Of a stretch of DNA of 64,000 nt, positions 53,867-62,263 are shown piece by piece; positions within the stretch are counted from its first letter, which is position 1; each line of letters begins with the position of its first letter. The DNA comes from DASUGC01 sp035606665 (GTDB taxonomy: Bacteria; Acidobacteriota; Vicinamibacteria; Vicinamibacterales; SCN-69-37). The notes beneath the pieces are model-generated. The model was not told the DNA's origin and made no database searches. It worked only from the letters and a program-made list of their open reading frames with translations. Location of the stretch: the NCBI GenBank assembly GCA_035606665.1, contig DATNEY010000054.1, forward strand, positions 62,001 to 126,000, written 5' to 3'. Both the position numbers and the translations under genes were made by a program.

Positions 53867-56581
53867 GTGAATCCGGATTGGCGCTCGATTGTTCGTGACC
53901 GCATCCCGCCGCTCGAACTCGAGCACGAGCCCGAAATCCTCAACGAGCTCGCACAGCATCTCTCCGATCTGTATACCGAAGCGCTCGCGCAGGGCCGATC
54001 CACCGAGGAGGCGCTCGAGGCCGCCGTCGCGGCGCTGCCCGCCGAACGCGACCGGCTGGCGCGGGACATCGTCTCTGCCCGGCGGTCACTTCCAGCATTG
54101 ATTGCCGATCGATGGACCGGCGATGCCTCGGTGTCACCGGAAGGAACGAAGCCACGCTGGTTCGCGGACTTCCGGCGCGATCTGAGGCTGGCGCTGCGCC
54201 TGCTCTGGCGATCGCCGGGGTACACGATTGTCGCGCTCCTCACGCTCGCGCTGGGTATCGGCGCCAATACCGCCATATTCGCCGCGGTTGATACCGTGCT
54301 GCTGCGGCCGATGCCGTACGCCGGCGCCGATCGCCTCGTCGTGCCCATGAGCGTCAAGAAGGGCCAGGAGCCAGGCGACTCTGTTAGTTATGGAGATTAC
54401 GCGGACTGGTCGCGCGAAACTGCGGTCTTCGAAGCCGTCAGCCTGTGGCGAACGATCACGATCGATCTCACTGGCGCAGGACGACCCGATCGGATCAACG
54501 CGATTCAGGTCTCGCCCGAGTATTTCCGCGTCATTACGCTCACACCGGCCGCCGGCCGTCTGCTGATCCCGTCAGATCACGATGCGAAGGCGGCGCGCGT
54601 CACCGTGATCTCCCACGGACTCTGGATGCGGTTGTTCGGCGGCGCCGACGTCCTCGGCCGTACCGTCGGCATCGGAGGCACGCCATTTCAGATCGTCGGT
54701 GTCCTGCCGGCACGAGTCGCCTGGCCCGAGCAGGGCGAGCTGTTCATCCCCTTGCGACCTGCATTGCTCGACGAGGAGACAAGAACCCGCCGGGACAATC
54801 TCATCTTCCAGTCGGTTGCGCGGTTACGGCCTGGTGTTCAGATCGAGCAGGGCAACGCGGTACTCGCCGTGATTGCTGGACGCGTCGCACGGGACTTCCC
54901 TGGATCGCGCGGGGCCTACACGAACGAACTCCGGCCCCTCCGTGAGGCCATGGTGTCCCCGGATCTGCGGCGGGCCCTCTGGATTCTGCTCGCAGCTGTC
55001 GGCGCGGTGCTCTTGATCGGCTGCGCGAACCTCGCCCATCTCGGTCTCGTGCGTGGGCTCGGCCGTCAGCGCGAGCTCAGCGTCCGCCTCGCACTTGGCG
55101 CCGGACGGTGGCGTCTGGTCCGCCAGCTCGGCGTCGAGAGCCTGCTGTTGGCCACCGCCGGCGGCAGCGCCGGGGTCGCGCTCGCCTACTGGATGGTACG
55201 CGGACTCAAGACCATCGCGCCCGCGGACACGCCCTTCATCAATGACCTGGCCATCGACCCGCGGGTCCTGGCCGCCACGATGGCCGCGACACTGCTCGCC
55301 GTTGTGCTGTCCGGCCTCCTGCCTGCGCTCGCCAGCGCGCGCGTTCCGCTTGGCTCCGCACTCAAGGACGGCTCGGCGGGCGCGGGCACATCGAGACGCG
55401 TGCAAATGCTCCGCCGGGCCCTCGTCGTGGGCGAAGTCGCCGGCGCGGTCGTCCTGCTCATCGCGGCTTCATTGCTCCTTCGTAGTTTCTGGCGTGTGCA
55501 ACACATCGATCCGGGCTTCGACGCGGGGCGGGTGCTGGCGGGACGCATCTCCCTGCCGAGACGGTATGCCACCACCGCCCAATCCGAGGCGTTCTTCAGG
55601 ACGGTCGTCGATCGCCTGTCGCACGCGCCAGGCGTCGAAGCCGCAGGGTTGACGTCCTTCGTACCAGTCGGCGGCGGAGGATTCGGCCTCGGTCGTGTGT
55701 ATCTGCTCGAGGGCTGGGCGGAGCCGCCGGCCGGGCCGGAAGTCAGTGCCCAATGGAATGTCGTAAGCCCGGACTACTTCCGCACCATGGGCATCCCGGT
55801 CCTCCGCGGTCGCGCGTTCACGTCTGCCGACCAGTCGATCACGACGCCCGTGGCGATTGTCAGCAGGAGTTTTGCGGAGAGCATGTTCGGCTCGACGGAT
55901 CCGCTCGGCAAGCGGGTCCGCTCCTGGCGTGACGAAAACATCTACCGCGAAATCATCGGCATCGTCGACGAGGTTCGGTATACCGGCCTTGTGGAGCGGG
56001 AGGCGTCCAGGCAGTTCTATGTGCCCCACTCGCAGAACAGCTGGGGCTTGATGAACATCGTCGTGCGATCCACCGGCGCGCCGCCCGCGGGACTCGAGTC
56101 GACGCTTCGAAAGGAAGTCAGCGCGATTGATCCGGAGCTGGCGGTTTCGAACGTCTCGGCGCTCGACGCCATTGCACGTGACTCCGTCGCGAACGAGCGG
56201 TACACGACGCTCCTCGTGTCGCTGCTCGCGTCGACCGCACTCGCGCTCGGGGCGATCGGCATCTATGGCGTGATCAATCACGCCGTATCGATGCGCAGGC
56301 GCGAGCTGGGATTGCGTGCGGCGCTTGGCGCCTCGCCGCGACATCTCTACGGGCTTGTGCTCTGGCAGGCCCTGTGGCTGACCACCCTCGGACTCGGCAT
56401 CGGTCTGGCCGGCGCGATGGCGGCAGCTGGCGCCCTCGAGAGCATTCTGTACGACACACCGACGCGCGATCCGCTCGCCTATGCGGCAACAGCTGTGACG
56501 ATCATGGTCGTCACGGGTCTCGCGTGCCTCGGCCCGGTGCGTCGCGCGGCGAAATCCGACCCACTCACAGTGCTCCGATAG
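53867..56581 (+). CDS. ABC transporter permease, acidobacterial duplicated (ADOP) type, MacB/FtsX-like
   Basis: 904 aa. N-terminal prefix domain (1-70: EILNELAQHLSDLYTEALAQ, EEALEAAVAALP) is the mark of ADOP permeases. Then two copies of MacB periplasmic core plus FtsX: helices at about 105 (IVALLTLALGIGANTAIF), three more near 370-490, a second periplasmic core at about 515-720, and FtsX helices at 765-895. No ATPase gene is adjacent, as usual for orphan members. Start GTG 53867, set by AGGAGG six bases upstream; an upstream frame overlaps padR. Substrate unknown. Confidence 0.93.
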   Translation: MNPDWRSIVRDRIPPLELEHEPEILNELAQHLSDLYTEALAQGRSTEEALEAAVAALPAERDRLARDIVSARRSLPALIADRWTGDASVSPEGTKPRWFADFRRDLRLALRLLWRSPGYTIVALLTLALGIGANTAIFAAVDTVLLRPMPYAGADRLVVPMSVKKGQEPGDSVSYGDYADWSRETAVFEAVSLWRTITIDLTGAGRPDRINAIQVSPEYFRVITLTPAAGRLLIPSDHDAKAARVTVISHGLWMRLFGGADVLGRTVGIGGTPFQIVGVLPARVAWPEQGELFIPLRPALLDEETRTRRDNLIFQSVARLRPGVQIEQGNAVLAVIAGRVARDFPGSRGAYTNELRPLREAMVSPDLRRALWILLAAVGAVLLIGCANLAHLGLVRGLGRQRELSVRLALGAGRWRLVRQLGVESLLLATAGGSAGVALAYWMVRGLKTIAPADTPFINDLAIDPRVLAATMAATLLAVVLSGLLPALASARVPLGSALKDGSAGAGTSRRVQMLRRALVVGEVAGAVVLLIAASLLLRSFWRVQHIDPGFDAGRVLAGRISLPRRYATTAQSEAFFRTVVDRLSHAPGVEAAGLTSFVPVGGGGFGLGRVYLLEGWAEPPAGPEVSAQWNVVSPDYFRTMGIPVLRGRAFTSADQSITTPVAIVSRSFAESMFGSTDPLGKRVRSWRDENIYREIIGIVDEVRYTGLVEREASRQFYVPHSQNSWGLMNIVVRSTGAPPAGLESTLRKEVSAIDPELAVSNVSALDAIARDSVANERYTTLLVSLLASTALALGAIGIYGVINHAVSMRRRELGLRAALGASPRHLYGLVLWQALWLTTLGLGIGLAGAMAAAGALESILYDTPTRDPLAYAATAVTIMVVTGLACLGPVRRAAKSDPLTVLR

Positions 56582-56596
56582 CTGCCGAGTTAGGAC

Positions 56597-57226
56597 CTAA
56601 GTACGCCGTCGCAAGCGAACCACCGCGGCCGCAAGGCCCGTCCCCAGCAGCAGGAACGTACCCGGCTCAGGCACCGGCGCCGCCCCTGTCGTGAGCGCGA
56701 AGTTGCCGAACGTGTAGCTCGTGTCCGACGGATCGCTTATCGCCTGAAGCCGGAAGCCGAGGCTGCCGCCGGCGTGCGCGTTGAAAGCAGACGTGACGTC
56801 GAAGGAGAACGAAGTGCCGATTGTGAGTCCCGCCGTCGAGAACGAGCCAATGAACGTACCCGGCGCCTGAAAGTCGCTGAGGTCAGATGCATTGTTGCCG
56901 GTATACGAGTAGATGCCGATCAGATAGTTCCCACCGGTGATGCCCACGCAACACGTGAGATATCGCACATTGTCGAAGGTCAACAGCACAGAGCCCGCAG
57001 CACCTTGCGCGGCGAGGTTGAACTCGACGATGCCCCGTTCCTCTTCGACGCCCATTTCCCCGGCATTCACCATCCCGAAGTGAAAATGGTGGCCCGTCAG
57101 CGACGGCCACGGTGATCCATTGGCAGCAATCGTTCCAGTGGCCGACGGCAGGATTGGAGTAGCCAGCGCGGGCGTCGAGACGAGGGCGAAGCCGAGCGCG
57201 GCAATCACTGTCAACTTGCGAAGCAT
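56597..57226 (-). CDS. PEP-CTERM sorting domain protein
   Basis: 209 aa secreted protein. Signal peptide MLRKLTVIAALGFALVSTPALA. A beta-rich middle (FDVTSAFNAHAGGSLGFRLQ) resembles lectin- or DNRLRE-like extracellular domains. C-terminal VPEPGTFLLLGTGLAAAVVR followed by RLRRRT is a textbook PEP-CTERM: PEP motif, one membrane helix, basic tail, recognised by exosortase. The 136 bases upstream to the next gene hold its promoter, not defined. Confidence 0.93.
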   Translation of the reverse strand: MLRKLTVIAALGFALVSTPALATPILPSATGTIAANGSPWPSLTGHHFHFGMVNAGEMGVEEERGIVEFNLAAQGAAGSVLLTFDNVRYLTCCVGITGGNYLIGIYSYTGNNASDLSDFQAPGTFIGSFSTAGLTIGTSFSFDVTSAFNAHAGGSLGFRLQAISDPSDTSYTFGNFALTTGAAPVPEPGTFLLLGTGLAAAVVRLRRRT

Positions 57227-57362
57227 CGGGACCTCCAGTTGTTACCGTCTGAAACGCAAGAGCAGTGCCAGGAATTCGGTGGGGCGTCCGACTGATTGGC
57301 GAGGGTTGTTCGCGGCCAGGGAGACTTGAGTCGCGCTCAGGGTCCAGTCGACGACTTCCGCC

Positions 57363-58361
57363 TTACTGGAACAACGAAATCCATCGCGGGTAGTTCGCCG
57401 TACAGACGATCGGGGCGGCGTGTGAGTTGACTCCCGCACACACGACTGCGTCGTCTGCCTGGCGCGACGGTGGCATCCCGAGGTTCTGCCAGACCGCCAG
57501 ATGGTACGGACAGTTGAGGTCGCCGCCGGTCGGAACACCGTCGGTGAAGATCGTCGGAGCCGAGAAACCAAAGAACACCGCCGCAGGCGAGGCGACCCAG
57601 TTGGAGTTGGCCGCCGTCCAGGGCGCTGGAACGCCGGCGGCTGCGTCGCAGGTTGATGAGAGCTGTACGACCCGCATCAAGGGAAACTGCTTGGCGAGGT
57701 ACGCGGCATGCCCGCCGCCCTGGGAGTGACCCGCCGCGATGATTCGCTGCCAGGCGATGCGGTCGGCCGGTGCAGTCGCCGTCGATTTGATGAAAGCGTC
57801 CCACCCGGCGCCGGGCCGTGACGCCGCCAGCGCTCGAAGTGCCTGATCGATCCGCGAAATAATTCCCTCATCCTCACGAATATCAGCGAGCGAGCCGTCC
57901 GCGTCTGACGCGAAGGCGCCGTTCACCAACGTACTTCGGGAGGCGCCGTAGCACTCGGGGCGGCTGCCGCACATCGTCACGACGGCGACATCACTCCGGT
58001 AGGCGACGGCGAGAACGTGGTTGCCACTCGCCGCGGCAGCGACGAAGAGGTTTTGAGCCGGGTTGAACGTCAACTCCGACGGAGTCGAACCGGACCCATT
58101 GAGCAGCACGACCAGGGTGCCCTTCGCCGATCCCGACGGCTCCAGCGCGTAATTCATCCGGCTGGCATTTTGTCCGCCCGAGCTCGCTCCGGCCGAAGCA
58201 GGTGAGAACACCCAGCATCTTCCCGCGGCGGCGACGGCGCCCGACCCGGACGTGGGACACGGCTGCAGCGCGACCGAGCCTGGACCTCCACCGGACGGTG
58301 TGCTTGGACCGCCACATCCGAGAGCCAGCGATATGCCGAACAGTAGCGATGCCTGTTTCAC
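57363..58361 (-). CDS. Alpha/beta-hydrolase lipoprotein
   Basis: 332 aa. Lipoprotein signal with lipobox LALGC near residue 16, then a Gly/Ser/Pro linker. The nucleophile elbow is GHSQGGG (IIAAGHSQGGGHAAYL, near 213), with strand-helix order of an alpha/beta hydrolase and a GSGSTP oxyanion-type loop. Seven or more Cys suggest disulphides in the envelope. Probably esterase- or lipase-like; substrate unknown. GTG 58361 overlaps the VWA protein stop as GTGA, so it is the last gene of the TonB-receptor operon. Confidence 0.82.
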   Translation of the reverse strand: MKQASLLFGISLALGCGGPSTPSGGGPGSVALQPCPTSGSGAVAAAGRCWVFSPASAGASSGGQNASRMNYALEPSGSAKGTLVVLLNGSGSTPSELTFNPAQNLFVAAAASGNHVLAVAYRSDVAVVTMCGSRPECYGASRSTLVNGAFASDADGSLADIREDEGIISRIDQALRALAASRPGAGWDAFIKSTATAPADRIAWQRIIAAGHSQGGGHAAYLAKQFPLMRVVQLSSTCDAAAGVPAPWTAANSNWVASPAAVFFGFSAPTIFTDGVPTGGDLNCPYHLAVWQNLGMPPSRQADDAVVCAGVNSHAAPIVCTANYPRWISLFQ

Positions 58362-59326
58362 TTATCCAGGTATTCCTTGCGGCCGCGAACAACGTAGTCA
58401 GGATTCTTCATGCGTATGCGGACGGTGTGCCACTTGCCGTCTTTCTTCGGACGGTTCGGGTAGTAGCCAATGCTGTATTGGCTGCGGAGTTCCGCGGCAA
58501 GCGTGTCGAGGACGGCGAACATGTTCTTGCCGAATGAGGCCTCGGAGATCTCCCATGCCCGGCCGCCGCTCACCTCGCCGAACTGGTTCAGGACCTTCAT
58601 ATCGACCGTGGTGCTGTTCCGTGTGGCCGCGCCCGAGGCGCCAATCATGTCGCTTCCCATGTCGAAACCCGGTGCTCCCTTGATCCCGATGCTGTAAACG
58701 AGCATTTCAGCCTCGCGGATGAATTGCAGAGCCTTGTCAAAGCGCGCGGCGCTCGTGGTGTCTTCGCCGTCGGTGACGAGCAATACAGCCTTCTTCTCAT
58801 GGCGGCCCTGCTGCACTTTCTGCAGCGCCTGGTACAGCGAGTCGTACAGCGAGGTACCACCGCTGAGGTTCACCCCGCTCAGCAGCGCGCTCGTGAGTAT
58901 CGTGCGATCCGAGGTGAAGTCGGCGATGAGCGACGCCCGCTGGGCGAAGGTCATGACGAAGATCTCATCGTCCTTATGAATTACCGACAAGAAACGGTCG
59001 ACCGCGCGCTGAGCTGTGCGGACCTTGCTCTGCATGCTCAAGCTCGCGTCGATAATCACGCCGATGCTGATCGGAAGATCCGCCGATGGCAGGAAGAGCT
59101 TGATCTCCTGGGGCTGGCCGTCTTCTTCGATGATGAAGTCGTCCACAGTGAGATTCGGTATCGTCCGGCCTTTTCCGTCGACGACCGTCGCGACCACGTT
59201 GATCAGCAGGACGCCGCTCTTCAGTTGCAGTTGTTGAGCGACAAGGAGTCCGCTCCCAACCAGGAGGGCGGCCGTCGTCAACACAGCCTGCCCGCCGGAG
59301 CCGAACGAGCGAAGGTGGGTTCGCAT
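58358..59326 (-). CDS. VWA-domain (VWFA-related) secreted protein
   Basis: 322 aa. Signal anchor near 13-30 (AVLTTAALLVGSGLLVAQQ), beta-sandwich lead-in INVVATVVDGKGRTIPNLTV, then a full VWA fold with intact MIDAS: GVIIDASLSMQSK (DxSxS), GGTSLYDSL (Thr) and LLVTDGEDT (Asp). Ends with YSIGYYPNRPKKDGKWHTV as in the acidobacterial VWFA-related family. ATG 59326 lies two bases after the TonB-receptor stop. Periplasmic or surface binding protein; partner unknown. Confidence 0.9.
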   Translation of the reverse strand: MRTHLRSFGSGGQAVLTTAALLVGSGLLVAQQLQLKSGVLLINVVATVVDGKGRTIPNLTVDDFIIEEDGQPQEIKLFLPSADLPISIGVIIDASLSMQSKVRTAQRAVDRFLSVIHKDDEIFVMTFAQRASLIADFTSDRTILTSALLSGVNLSGGTSLYDSLYQALQKVQQGRHEKKAVLLVTDGEDTTSAARFDKALQFIREAEMLVYSIGIKGAPGFDMGSDMIGASGAATRNSTTVDMKVLNQFGEVSGGRAWEISEASFGKNMFAVLDTLAAELRSQYSIGYYPNRPKKDGKWHTVRIRMKNPDYVVRGRKEYLDK

Positions 59327-59328
59327 CG

Positions 59329-62235
59329 CTAGAACGTGTATCGCGTGCTGATGCGGACGACGGTTCCGCCCATGTGATCGGCCGGCTGTCCAAACCACGG
59401 CCCGGTGCTTTGGTAGACCTCGGTCACGGTCTTGGCATCAGCGAAGTTGAACATGTTGAACATCAGATGGAGCCGCTGGGACTTCCTGATGACGAACTCC
59501 TTCTGCACGCGCAGGTTGATGACGTGTGTGGCGGGCAAGTAGTACGTTCCGGCCTTCTCCGCCACAATGAACTGGTTGCCTTGCACCAGCGGCGTCGTCC
59601 GATTCGGGTCCGCCAACTTCAGGTACTCCTGCGTGACCGTGAAAAAGCGGGCGTAGGGCTCGCCCTTCGAGCCGTTGTACCAGACGCCGACCAACAGGCC
59701 TTTGCCGAACACGTAGCTGCCCGACGCCTTGAGCGTCCAGCCCGTCGTCAGCGTATCGTTCGAATTCCAGAACACGGTGTTCGGATCCTCGGAAAACAGC
59801 GACGACAGATCCCGTTTCGTCCAATCGAAACCGCTGGTCAGTTGCCAGTGATCGCTCATTCGTTTCGTGACGCCGAATTCGATGGTGCTGTAGGTATCGC
59901 CGATTGGCTTGTTGGTCAGATAGAAGTCCGTCGTGTCCGGAGGCACGCCGGTCTCCCAGACCGTGATGGTCCGGTCGTCGGCGCTCCTGATGGCTCCGTC
60001 GGGACCAGGATCGAGGGCCAGGACCGCGGTGTAGTTCGAAAACCTGCGAAGCCGGTCATATCTGCCGAACGCGTTCTTCTGCTGCTTCCGAATGAAATTG
60101 ACATAGCCGCGCAGGTTGCCGGCAATCTCCTGGTCCACTCCGAACGTGTAGTCATCGGTGTACGAGTCCTTCAGGTTTGGATCGACCGTCGCCGGCGTGA
60201 GCTGCTGGCCGCCAAAGATCGGCTGAATGGTGGCGACATACGCCGGGGTGATCCGCGTTGCGGCAACCCCTGGCACCGCGGTCAGGTAGCTCGTATCCCA
60301 CGCGTACTTCTTCGTGATGAGCTCGATCGGATTCACCAGGTTCGAAATCAACTCCGCCGGATTCGTCGAGTATCTGCCCCAACTGACCTTCAGGGCTGTC
60401 TTCGAGTTGCCGAAAACGTCGTAGATGAGCGCGACTCGTGGGACCAGCGTGTTGAAGGTGACGACGTCGCGCGCCGGCGTGACCGTCCTGACGGCGAATG
60501 GACCGACCTCACAGTCGGTGTCGTCGACGCACGGCTTGTTACCGTCCACGCCGAACCTCTGCTCAGGGTAGGAGCTGCGGTACTGATCGAAGCGAATGCC
60601 GTAATTCAGCGTCAGTTTCGACATGAGCTGAAACTTGTCCTGGAAGAACAGCGCATGGTTCTTGAGGACGTTGACGCTTGACACCGGTCCGTTGTCTGTC
60701 GAGAACGAGCTTGGCACTCCGTTTGTCGTCGTGATGGTGAAATGGCCGGCGGTTCCGGCCGGCCCCGGTGCGCCGAACCCCGTGAATCGAGGTGCGTACC
60801 ACTGGTACATGTAGCCGATCTTCATGTCGTGGCGGTCGGCGTAGAGGTTGAGGTTCGTGTTGTAGTGCACGCGCCGCTCCTCCGTGTAGCTGGGAGTGCC
60901 GTAGGCACCGCTCCGGGCGAACGTGAAATCGTCGATGATCGGCGTTTTGTCGGTGTGCGCCTTGAGCGGGAACTGGGAGGCGAAAATATTGACCGAGGCG
61001 TCCAGCGTCGCGCGGTTACTCAGCACCCGCATGTAGTCAACCTTGCCGATTTCACTCCAGCTGTTCTGAAGGGCCGTCGATTCGACAAGGAATGTGGAGG
61101 CGCTGATGCCGGAACCGAACCGATGGGGCTGATGCTTCCTGCCCCACTGCGTCATGAACGTCAGCGTGCTCCTGCGGCTCAGTTGATAGTTCAGCTTGAG
61201 GGTGTAATCGTTGGTTTCCGTGGTGAACGGCTGGCCTGGTGTGCCGCCCTGATCCGCCGGCTTGTCGTACATCCTGGTCCTGAACGCGGTTTTCTGAGCC
61301 CTGATTGAAGTGAAGTACCAGAGCCTGTCCTTCTTGAACGGGCCGCCGAGCTGACCATTGAAGTCGCGGTACAGCAGATAGAGCTCATCACCGGTGTAGC
61401 GTTTGCCGCCGCCCGGCATGACGTCGGCGAAGAACTCGCCGTGGTGTGTGTTGCTTCCGCTCTTGATCACCGTGGTCACCGCGGCGCCCGCGACGGCAAC
61501 TTCTGCGGAGTTTGCCGCGGCAGACACTTTCGCTTCAGCCATCGCGCCGTAGTCGAGGTAGGCGCCGACGCCGGCGGAACCGACGGTGATGTTGACGCCG
61601 TCCACAGTGGTGATTGACTGGCCCGCCAGCCCGTACGCCCGGTATGCTGACTGCGTTCCCGCAGTGTTGCCGCCGACGTCCACGCGCGGCATCGTGATTC
61701 CGGGTGTCTGGGCGAGCAGTGCGAAGATGTCCCGCTGGTTGGGGATGTCGCTCAACATCGCCGCGCCGAAGTTCGTTCCGACTGTCGCGTTCTTCACATC
61801 GACAATTGGAGATCGGCCCGTGACGACCAACGCCTCCCCGAGGTCGGCGAGCTGCATCGTCACGTTCATGGTGATGGTCTTGCCTACCTCGACCTTCGCG
61901 CCCTCGTAGACGACCTTCTTGAACCCGGCCTTCTGATAGGTGACCCGGTACTCACCCGGCGGCAGGAACAACAGGCGATACGAACCGTTGGCCTCCGACT
62001 GCGCGGTTCGCTGGCCCTGGACCGCCGGCCCTTCCACCGTGATCGAGACGCCAGGCAGAAGCGCATTCGTCGGGTCCACGATCCTTCCGTAGATGTTGCC
62101 GGCGAACTCCTGCGCGGAGGCCTCGATGCCGACGGCCAGGAGAAACGCAGTCAGAACAAAGGACCTCGGGAGTCGTTTCGGGTCCAGGCGGAAACTTGAG
62201 TTGCGCACGGAAACTGGCATTTCCCTTTCTCCCAA
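59329..62235 (-). CDS. TonB-dependent receptor with carboxypeptidase-regulatory-like domain, copy 1
   Basis: 968 aa outer-membrane protein. Signal segment about 24-42 (RSFVLTAFLLAVGIEASAQ). Carboxypeptidase regulatory-like beta-sandwich at 45-130 (GNIYGRIVDPTNALLPGVSI, LPPGEYRVTYQKAGF). Plug at about 135-260 (VVTGRSPIVDVKNATVGTNF, VTTVIKSGSNTHHGEFF), then a large beta-barrel ending in RYTF. OAR/Oar-like type typical of Acidobacteriota, often for large oligosaccharide or peptide uptake; ligand unknown. Tandem to a close paralogue 28 bases upstream. Confidence 0.93.
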   Translation of the reverse strand: MGEREMPVSVRNSSFRLDPKRLPRSFVLTAFLLAVGIEASAQEFAGNIYGRIVDPTNALLPGVSITVEGPAVQGQRTAQSEANGSYRLLFLPPGEYRVTYQKAGFKKVVYEGAKVEVGKTITMNVTMQLADLGEALVVTGRSPIVDVKNATVGTNFGAAMLSDIPNQRDIFALLAQTPGITMPRVDVGGNTAGTQSAYRAYGLAGQSITTVDGVNITVGSAGVGAYLDYGAMAEAKVSAAANSAEVAVAGAAVTTVIKSGSNTHHGEFFADVMPGGGKRYTGDELYLLYRDFNGQLGGPFKKDRLWYFTSIRAQKTAFRTRMYDKPADQGGTPGQPFTTETNDYTLKLNYQLSRRSTLTFMTQWGRKHQPHRFGSGISASTFLVESTALQNSWSEIGKVDYMRVLSNRATLDASVNIFASQFPLKAHTDKTPIIDDFTFARSGAYGTPSYTEERRVHYNTNLNLYADRHDMKIGYMYQWYAPRFTGFGAPGPAGTAGHFTITTTNGVPSSFSTDNGPVSSVNVLKNHALFFQDKFQLMSKLTLNYGIRFDQYRSSYPEQRFGVDGNKPCVDDTDCEVGPFAVRTVTPARDVVTFNTLVPRVALIYDVFGNSKTALKVSWGRYSTNPAELISNLVNPIELITKKYAWDTSYLTAVPGVAATRITPAYVATIQPIFGGQQLTPATVDPNLKDSYTDDYTFGVDQEIAGNLRGYVNFIRKQQKNAFGRYDRLRRFSNYTAVLALDPGPDGAIRSADDRTITVWETGVPPDTTDFYLTNKPIGDTYSTIEFGVTKRMSDHWQLTSGFDWTKRDLSSLFSEDPNTVFWNSNDTLTTGWTLKASGSYVFGKGLLVGVWYNGSKGEPYARFFTVTQEYLKLADPNRTTPLVQGNQFIVAEKAGTYYLPATHVINLRVQKEFVIRKSQRLHLMFNMFNFADAKTVTEVYQSTGPWFGQPADHMGGTVVRISTRYTF

Positions 62236-62263
62236 GAAACGACTCCCGAGGTCTTATACCGCC